Below, piece after piece: positions 59,456 to 64,000 of a stretch of 64,000 nt of DNA. The notes beneath the pieces are model-generated. The model ran no database searches. It saw nothing but the letters and a program-made list of their open reading frames with translations, and was not told where the DNA came from. Source of the stretch: Roseobacter sp. SK209-2-6. GTDB lineage: Bacteria > Pseudomonadota > Alphaproteobacteria > Rhodobacterales > Rhodobacteraceae. The DNA lies in the NCBI RefSeq assembly GCF_000169455.1, contig NZ_AAYC01000012.1, positions 95,379 to 159,378 on the forward strand, written 5' to 3'. The position numbers were made by a program, and so were the translations under genes. Each line of letters begins with the position of its first letter. Within the stretch, counting starts at the first letter, position 1.

Positions 59456-60222
59456 GCTCCTGTGCGGACAAATTGGCCATTGACCACGTGAATGCCGCAT
59501 TCTTCTTTGCTTTGGTCCCGCCAGCGGCCCGCACGCGGGTCTTCACCGGGCTGCACCGGCGAGGTGCAGGGGGCGCAGCCAATCGAGGGGTAGCCCTTGG
59601 CGACCAGCGGATGGCGGGGCAGGCGATTTTCATCCATATAGGCGCGTACATCTTCCGGCGCCCAATGGGCCAACGGGTTGATCTTGAGGCGACCGGTTGG
59701 GCCATTGGCCTCCATTTCGACCTCAAAGAACTCAAGCGCCGCTCGGGTTCCAGCCTGAAAACGCTTACGGCCGGTGATCCAGCCGTCAAATTCCGACAAA
59801 GCCCTCTGCAGCGGTGCGGTCTTGCGCAGGGCACAGCAGGCATCGGTGTCGCTAAAGCGCAGAGCGCCATAGGGGTCCTTTTCAGCGATATCGGCGGCGC
59901 GAATAATCTGCACATTGCGCAGGCCCAGACGCTCGCTCACCTCCTGCTGATAGATCAGCGTCTCGGTGAACAGAAGCTCTGTATCGATAAAGATCACCGG
60001 CACCATCGGGTCGATGACCGCGGCCATATGCAACAGGACGACTGATTCCGCTCCGAAGCTGGAGACAAGCGCGATGTGCCCTGCATCGTTGAGGGCGCCT
60101 TCCATCACGGCGGTGGCCGAATGATGGCGAAAGCGCGCATTCAACGCATCAGCTTTGGCTTTGAGGCTTTCAAAAACCTCTGCGTTTTGCTCTGGGGTTG
60201 TACCTTGGGCAAACTGTACCAT
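59452..60222 (-). CDS. cysH: Phosphoadenylyl/adenylyl-sulfate reductase (APS type)
   Basis: The 256-residue enzyme reduces activated sulfate to sulfite. The cysteine pattern C129-C130 and C216-x-x-C219 holds a [4Fe-4S] cluster and marks the APS-preferring bacterial type, and C242 in ECGIH is the catalytic cysteine. The SSFGAES phosphate loop lies at about 54-60. It follows the sulfite reductase gene by three bases and overlaps DUF934. Confidence 0.95.
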   Translation of the reverse strand: MVQFAQGTTPEQNAEVFESLKAKADALNARFRHHSATAVMEGALNDAGHIALVSSFGAESVVLLHMAAVIDPMVPVIFIDTELLFTETLIYQQEVSERLGLRNVQIIRAADIAEKDPYGALRFSDTDACCALRKTAPLQRALSEFDGWITGRKRFQAGTRAALEFFEVEMEANGPTGRLKINPLAHWAPEDVRAYMDENRLPRHPLVAKGYPSIGCAPCTSPVQPGEDPRAGRWRDQSKEECGIHVVNGQFVRTGA

Positions 60223-60225
60223 GAT

Positions 60226-61890
60226 CTACGCCACCTTTTTCTGAGCCTCGGGATACAGGGCCGCTTTGAAGGGCTCCATGCCGAGGCGGCGGTAGGTTTC
60301 GAGGAAGGTTTCCTCGTCGCCCTGGCGCAGGCTCAGATAGGTCTGAACGATGCGCTCTACCGCGGGGATGATTTCGTCATATGCAAAACCGGGGCCGGTC
60401 CGGGTGCCGATGGCCGCGGTCTCTGTCGCATCACCGCCGAGGGTGATCTGGTAGTTTTCGACGCCCGCACGGTCCAGACCGAGGATGCCGATATGCGCGA
60501 CGTGGTGGTGACCACAGGCATTGATGCAGCCAGAGATCTTGATCTGCAGGTGTCCAATGTCATGCTCCAGTTTCAGATCATCAAAACGCTGTGCCAGCTC
60601 CTGTGCGACAGGGATCGATCGGGCAGTTGCCAGAGCGCAGTAGTCCATGCCGGGGCAGGCGATGATATCGGAGATCAGGCCGATATTGGCGGTGGCCAGC
60701 TCGTGCTCTTTCAGACGGGCGTGGATTGCGGGCAGGTCCGATTTATGGACGTGCGGGATGATCACGTTCTGCTGGTGGCTGATGCGCAGCTCATCATAGC
60801 CAAATTCTTCGGCCAGATCCGCCATCACCCGCATCTGTTCTGCGGTCGCGTCGCCAGGAGTGGCGCCATGTTTCTTGATCGAGACGGTTACGATGGCGTG
60901 TTCGCCGTCGCGGTGCTCGGCCAAATTGGTATCGGCCCAGGCCCGGAAGACCGGGTCCGCATCATAGGCCGCACTATAGGCCGCAATAGACCCCTGGCGG
61001 AACGCAGGTGCCGCAAAATGGGTTTTGATCTCCGCCAAAAGCAGCTGGTCGGTGCCGTCGAACTCTTTGCGGCGCGCTTCAAAGTGTTCTTCCACCAGCT
61101 CGCGGTACTTCTCGATACCGTTCTCCTGAACGGTGATCTTGATCCGGGCTTTGTACTTGTTGTCACGGCGCCCCAGCACGTTATAAACCGCCAGCACGGC
61201 TTCTAGATAGGGCAGGAGGTCCTCTTTGGGTAGGAAGTCCCGCAGCACTTTGCCCACCATGGGCGTGCGACCCAAGCCGCCACCGACGATGACCTCAAAA
61301 CCGATCTCGCCGTTCTGCTGCACCATCCGCAAGCCCACGTCATGGGCCTTGACCACGGCGCGGTCATTGGGGCTGCCGGTAATGCCGATTTTGAACTTGC
61401 GGCCCAGGAATTGGAATTCGGGATGATCAGTGGACCACTGGCGGATCAGCTCCGCGTAGGGGCGCGGATCGGTCAGCTCATCGGCAGCGGCACCGGCGAA
61501 ATGGTCGGCGGTGGTGTTGCGGATGGTATTGCCCGAGGTCTGGATCGCATGCAGCCCGACCTCACCCAGCGCATCCAGCATGTCGGGGATGTCGCGCAGC
61601 TTGGGCCAGTTGTACTGGATGTTCTGGCGGGTGGTGAAATGGCCGTAGCCCTTGTCCCACTTCTCAGCCAAGAGCGCCAGCTGGCGCATCTGGGCGGAAT
61701 TCAGCGTGCCATAGGGGATTGCAACCCGCAGCATATAAGCATGCAGCTGCAGATAGACGCCGTTCATCAGGCGCAGCGGCTTGAACTCATCTTCAGTGAG
61801 GGAGCCGTCGATGCGGCGCTCGACCTGGGCACGGAACTGGGCGTTGCGTTCGGCCAAGAAGGCCTCGTCAAAAGCGTTGTACTTATACAT
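60226..61890 (-). CDS. sir: Sulfite/nitrite reductase, siroheme and [4Fe-4S]
   Basis: The 554-residue enzyme has the two repeats of the family and the cluster-siroheme cysteines C412, C418 (CPGMDYC), C455 and C459 (CINACGHH). YGHFTTRQNIQYNW in the first third contacts the siroheme. With cysH upstream of sulfide formation in one operon, assimilatory sulfite reduction is likelier than nitrite reduction. The ATG at 61890 overlaps the DUF2849 stop by eight bases. Confidence 0.94.
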   Translation of the reverse strand: MYKYNAFDEAFLAERNAQFRAQVERRIDGSLTEDEFKPLRLMNGVYLQLHAYMLRVAIPYGTLNSAQMRQLALLAEKWDKGYGHFTTRQNIQYNWPKLRDIPDMLDALGEVGLHAIQTSGNTIRNTTADHFAGAAADELTDPRPYAELIRQWSTDHPEFQFLGRKFKIGITGSPNDRAVVKAHDVGLRMVQQNGEIGFEVIVGGGLGRTPMVGKVLRDFLPKEDLLPYLEAVLAVYNVLGRRDNKYKARIKITVQENGIEKYRELVEEHFEARRKEFDGTDQLLLAEIKTHFAAPAFRQGSIAAYSAAYDADPVFRAWADTNLAEHRDGEHAIVTVSIKKHGATPGDATAEQMRVMADLAEEFGYDELRISHQQNVIIPHVHKSDLPAIHARLKEHELATANIGLISDIIACPGMDYCALATARSIPVAQELAQRFDDLKLEHDIGHLQIKISGCINACGHHHVAHIGILGLDRAGVENYQITLGGDATETAAIGTRTGPGFAYDEIIPAVERIVQTYLSLRQGDEETFLETYRRLGMEPFKAALYPEAQKKVA

Positions 61891-62191
61891 TGGCGAGTGC
61901 CTCCTGTTTGCCGTGCTGGTAGTTGGAAGGGCCTTTGCGGCGGAATTCTTCTCGGAAATGCGTCGGCTCCGGGCCATTGGGGCCTGCCTTGGCATCGGCC
62001 AGATAGGCACCGACGGTGGTCAGAGCCTGTTTTTCGGCCTCGAGCAGACGCAGCTGCGCCTCGGCCTCATCCACGATCAGCTCTGCCTCGCCCATATGGC
62101 GGGTCCAGGTGCCGTCGGCTTTGAAATAGATCACATCGCCTTCGAGCAGGTCATTGGCGGTGATGACTTTGGGCGTAAAGGGGCGGGCCAT
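61883..62191 (-). CDS. DUF2849 protein
   Basis: The 102-residue protein begins MARPFTPKVITANDLLEGDVIYF and has GTWTRHMGEAELIVDEAEAQ (about 27-46), the DUF2849 signature. The family is confined to alphaproteobacteria and lies before sulfite reductase genes; its role is unknown. Its ATG overlaps the cobA stop by one base (TAATG) and its end overlaps sulfite reductase, so all three are coupled. Confidence 0.9.
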   Translation of the reverse strand: MARPFTPKVITANDLLEGDVIYFKADGTWTRHMGEAELIVDEAEAQLRLLEAEKQALTTVGAYLADAKAGPNGPEPTHFREEFRRKGPSNYQHGKQEALANV

Positions 62192-63009
62192 TATGCAAGC
62201 TCCATATTCAGGTCAGCGAGGGCGGCCCGGCTTTGGCGCGGGGCGAGCCCAAGGAAGGTGAGGGCGGGACCGGAGAGATCTGCATCAGCCAGATCGGCAG
62301 GCAGGCGGTCCAATGTGGTTTCCAGGACGCGCTCATCGGCGCGGGAGGCGTTTTCGATGACAGTGACCGGGGTGAAGCGGTCGGCGCCATGCATGATCAG
62401 GCGGCCCTGCACAAAGCGGGCGGATTTCTTGCCCATATAGATGGCTGCAACCTCGCCGGGGCGCGCCAGGGCGGCCCAGTCATGATCGGCAAAGCCCTTC
62501 ATGTCATGGCCGGTCAGGAACCGCACCGAGGTGTTGCGCCCGCGCTGTGTCAGGCTTTGACCGATGCTGGCAACGGACGCCGAGGCGGCAGTGATGCCAG
62601 GCATGATCTGATAGGCAATCCCGGCCTCTTCGCAGGCGGTGAGCTCTTCATCCAGGCGGCCATAGATGGTGGGATCGCCGGATTTCAGACGCAGAACCTT
62701 TTTGCCGCGCAGCGCATGGGCAATCATGCGTTCGCAGATCTCGTCTTGGCTCATCTGTGGGCCAAAGCCCTCTTTGCCGACGTTCTCCAGCAGTGCCTCA
62801 GGACCGGCCAGAGCCAGCACCTCGGCACTGACGAGGCGGTCGTAGAGAATGATCTCAGCCTCTTGCAGGGCTTGCAACACTTTGAGGGTCAGTAGCCCAG
62901 GGTCGCCCGGGCCAGAGCCCGCAAAAGCCACCTGGCCAGAGACAAGGCAACACATACCGCTCAGAGTGTGAGTGGTGGCGAAAGCAGTGTGTGTCATGTT
63001 GTCGGCCAT
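62191..63009 (-). CDS. cobA: Uroporphyrinogen-III C-methyltransferase (siroheme synthesis)
   Basis: The 272-residue enzyme makes precorrin-2, the precursor of the siroheme needed by the sulfite reductase downstream. The GSGPGDPGLLTLKVLQ (about 31-46), KSGDP and MPGITAA motifs are typical. The dehydrogenase/ferrochelatase half of enterobacterial CysG is absent, so those steps need other genes. The ATG at 63009 has AGAGG six bases upstream. It is first in the sulfur operon and divergent from the Lrp-type regulator. Confidence 0.92.
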   Translation of the reverse strand: MADNMTHTAFATTHTLSGMCCLVSGQVAFAGSGPGDPGLLTLKVLQALQEAEIILYDRLVSAEVLALAGPEALLENVGKEGFGPQMSQDEICERMIAHALRGKKVLRLKSGDPTIYGRLDEELTACEEAGIAYQIMPGITAASASVASIGQSLTQRGRNTSVRFLTGHDMKGFADHDWAALARPGEVAAIYMGKKSARFVQGRLIMHGADRFTPVTVIENASRADERVLETTLDRLPADLADADLSGPALTFLGLAPRQSRAALADLNMELA

Positions 63010-63050
63010 GGAGGACCTCTTTGCAGCTGTTTGACTTGAGGTTAGATATA

Positions 63051-63107
63051 GGAAATATTCCCGCCTTAGCGCTATATGCTGCGGCAAATAAGGAAAATCG
63101 TTCTTCC
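63051..63107. promoter_or_regulatory. Candidate regulator sites between cobA and the Lrp/AsnC gene
   Basis: Two GGAA...TTCC inverted pairs lie in the 146-base divergent region: GGAAATATTCC at 63051-63061 and GGAA/TTCC at 63092-63107 (eight-base centre). Such AT-centred palindromes in front of an Lrp/AsnC gene and its divergent operon are a usual place for the regulator's own sites. No binding data; the pattern is short. Confidence 0.4.
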
Positions 63108-63155
63108 GTGCGAAGTGATCGGATAGAATGGTCCTGATTGATGAGGATTTAGAGA

Positions 63156-63620
63156 ATGACAGTGCGGATAGACGCCACAGATCGGAAAATTTTGGCTGAG
63201 CTGCAGCGCGATGCGGGCCAATCTTTGGATGAAATTGCCAAACAAGTGGGCAGTTCCAAGACCCCAGTCTGGAATCGGATCCGCAAATTGCGCGAGGCAG
63301 GGGTGATCGGGCAGCAGACCATGGTGCTGGATGCCGAAGCGCTGGGATTTGAGGCCTGTTTCTTTGTCTTGATCCGCACCTCAGAGCATGAGGCGCAATG
63401 GCAGGCAAAGTTCCTTCAGGCCCTGCGTGACCGCGCCGAGGTGCAAGAGGCACATCGCCTGGCCGGCGATATCGACTACATTCTCAAGGTGCGGGTGCAA
63501 AATGCCCGTGCCTATGACAAGTTTTATCAGGCTTTGATCTCAGAAGTGCGGGTGCATAATGTGACTGCGCTTTTGTCGATGGAAGAGATCAAATCCACAA
63601 CCATGTTGCCGCTGGATTAG
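63156..63620 (+). CDS. Lrp/AsnC-family transcriptional regulator
   Basis: The 154-residue protein has the AsnC-type helix-turn-helix (DATDRKILAELQRDAGQSLDEIA, then SKTPVWNRIRKLREAGVI, about 6-51) and the RAM ligand-binding domain (GDIDYILKVRVQNARAYDKFY, about 104-124). It is divergent from cobA, so it probably controls the sulfur operon and itself, possibly in response to a sulfur compound or amino acid (inference). Confidence 0.92.
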   Translation: MTVRIDATDRKILAELQRDAGQSLDEIAKQVGSSKTPVWNRIRKLREAGVIGQQTMVLDAEALGFEACFFVLIRTSEHEAQWQAKFLQALRDRAEVQEAHRLAGDIDYILKVRVQNARAYDKFYQALISEVRVHNVTALLSMEEIKSTTMLPLD

Positions 63621-63657
63621 TGTTCCGGAGTTGACGGCAGAGAAGGTTAAAGGAGTG

Positions 63658-63762
63658 CTTCAAGGGGTGGTCCGCCCCTGAAGACGCCTGTTTGGTTCTC
63701 CGGGATTGGGTTCCGCGTCAAGGGCGAGCCCTGCTGCGTAGGGGCGCAGGGCGCCCCTTGAC
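63658..63762. repeat. Tandem hairpins, candidate dispersed intergenic repeat
   Basis: Two imperfect hairpins lie between the Lrp and P450 genes: 63658-63667 with 63675-63683, and a longer one of 46 bases at 63717-63762 with two paired blocks (GTCAAGGGCG and GCCCTGC with their complements). No T tail follows, so they are not plain terminators. The composition suggests a family-wide intergenic element, but no second copy is in the window. Confidence 0.4.
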
Positions 63763-63777
63763 CCATAGTTTTGGCCC

Positions 63778-64000
63778 TCAGGTGGTCACCATCAACCGGG
63801 TCAATCCGTGGAAATGATAGCTGTTGCTATACTCCGGATCTGCCGCAAGTTTCAGGCTAGGGCAGCGCTCAAACAGGATTGGCAGTGCTATCTGCATCTC
63901 CAATCGGGCCAATGGGGCGCCGACACAGAAATGCAAGCCGCCACCAAAGGCGGTATTGGTGCGCGCTGGCCGTGTTGGATCAAAGAGCTCCGGGTCGTCT
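63778..64000 (-). CDS. Cytochrome P450, C-terminal end (partial)
   Basis: The last 74 codons before the stop at 63778-63780 include FGGGLHFCVGAPLARLE, the haem-binding loop with the cysteine ligand of P450 enzymes, and the closing HGLTRLMVT. P450s insert oxygen into organic substrates; the substrate cannot be told. The rest lies beyond the window edge. Confidence 0.93.
   Translation of the reverse strand, partial: DDPELFDPTRPARTNTAFGGGLHFCVGAPLARLEMQIALPILFERCPSLKLAADPEYSNSYHFHGLTRLMVTT

Noticed and set aside
1..64000. rRNA or tRNA genes, CRISPR arrays, prophage genes, intact insertion sequences, attachment sites, replication origin
   Set aside because: I looked for tRNA T-arm and anticodon patterns, regular direct repeats with spacers, transposase or integrase motifs and DnaA-box clusters and found nothing I could support by eye.

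Overview
The window looks like a chromosomal segment of a marine Roseobacter-group alphaproteobacterium (Rhodobacteraceae). The grounds are the GC-rich coding style, gene order typical of that family (coaX-rnj; dnaB to alr to mlaEF to radA to cvpA to purF; the cobA-DUF2849-sulfite reductase-cysH-DUF934-fpr sulfur operon), form II coxSLM genes, a CtrA-like half-site pair, and a surE-pcm-nlpD operon with no rpoS beside it. The species cannot be named from the sequence alone. I found no rRNA, tRNA, CRISPR array, prophage or intact insertion sequence.

Layout. 1-1915: end of coaX and ribonuclease J with a strong terminator. 1954-7774: a small helical protein, a DEAD-box helicase, a family-2-type glycosyltransferase, release factor 3 and a Hint-domain protein, all on the minus strand. 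8055-12546: an atypical SDR next to an AlkC-like DNA repair protein, an ArsM-like arsenite methyltransferase and an orphan FbpC-type ATPase. 12550-15464: a WYL regulator with a small monooxygenase, then tatABC. 15563-19810: a SigZ-like sigma factor with a glutathione transferase, an AAA ATPase, a small coiled protein and a DUF815 ATPase. 19816-24699: surE-pcm-nlpD, an SDR, a small PilP-like protein and a DUF2199 protein. 24886-38283: a minus-strand housekeeping run (pyrC, pyrE, dnaB, alr, mlaEF, pqiA-like, radA, cvpA, purF), interrupted by a 2-oxoglutarate oxygenase, a small membrane protein and a second Hint protein.

38377-45299 is the most accessory-looking block. It is a tightly packed minus-strand operon with three related glycosyltransferases (one fused to a degenerate sulfotransferase-like domain), a stand-alone sulfotransferase, an FkbM methyltransferase and an unrecognised alpha/beta protein. 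It most likely builds or decorates a surface or exported glycan. It is divergent from 45581-54747, a molybdenum hydroxylase cluster: MoxR/CoxD-like ATPase, a 130-aa protein of unknown function, CoxE, XdhC, a molybdopterin-binding protein, then coxS, coxL and coxM. The large subunit carries the form II active-site loop without the copper-binding cysteine, so CO may not be the substrate.

54825-57861 holds a truncated chemoreceptor-like protein, infC (best read with an AUA start), an alanine-rich membrane-anchored protein and a GFA-family protein. 58037-63620 is the assimilatory sulfate reduction and siroheme operon with a divergent Lrp/AsnC regulator. The window ends inside a cytochrome P450 gene.
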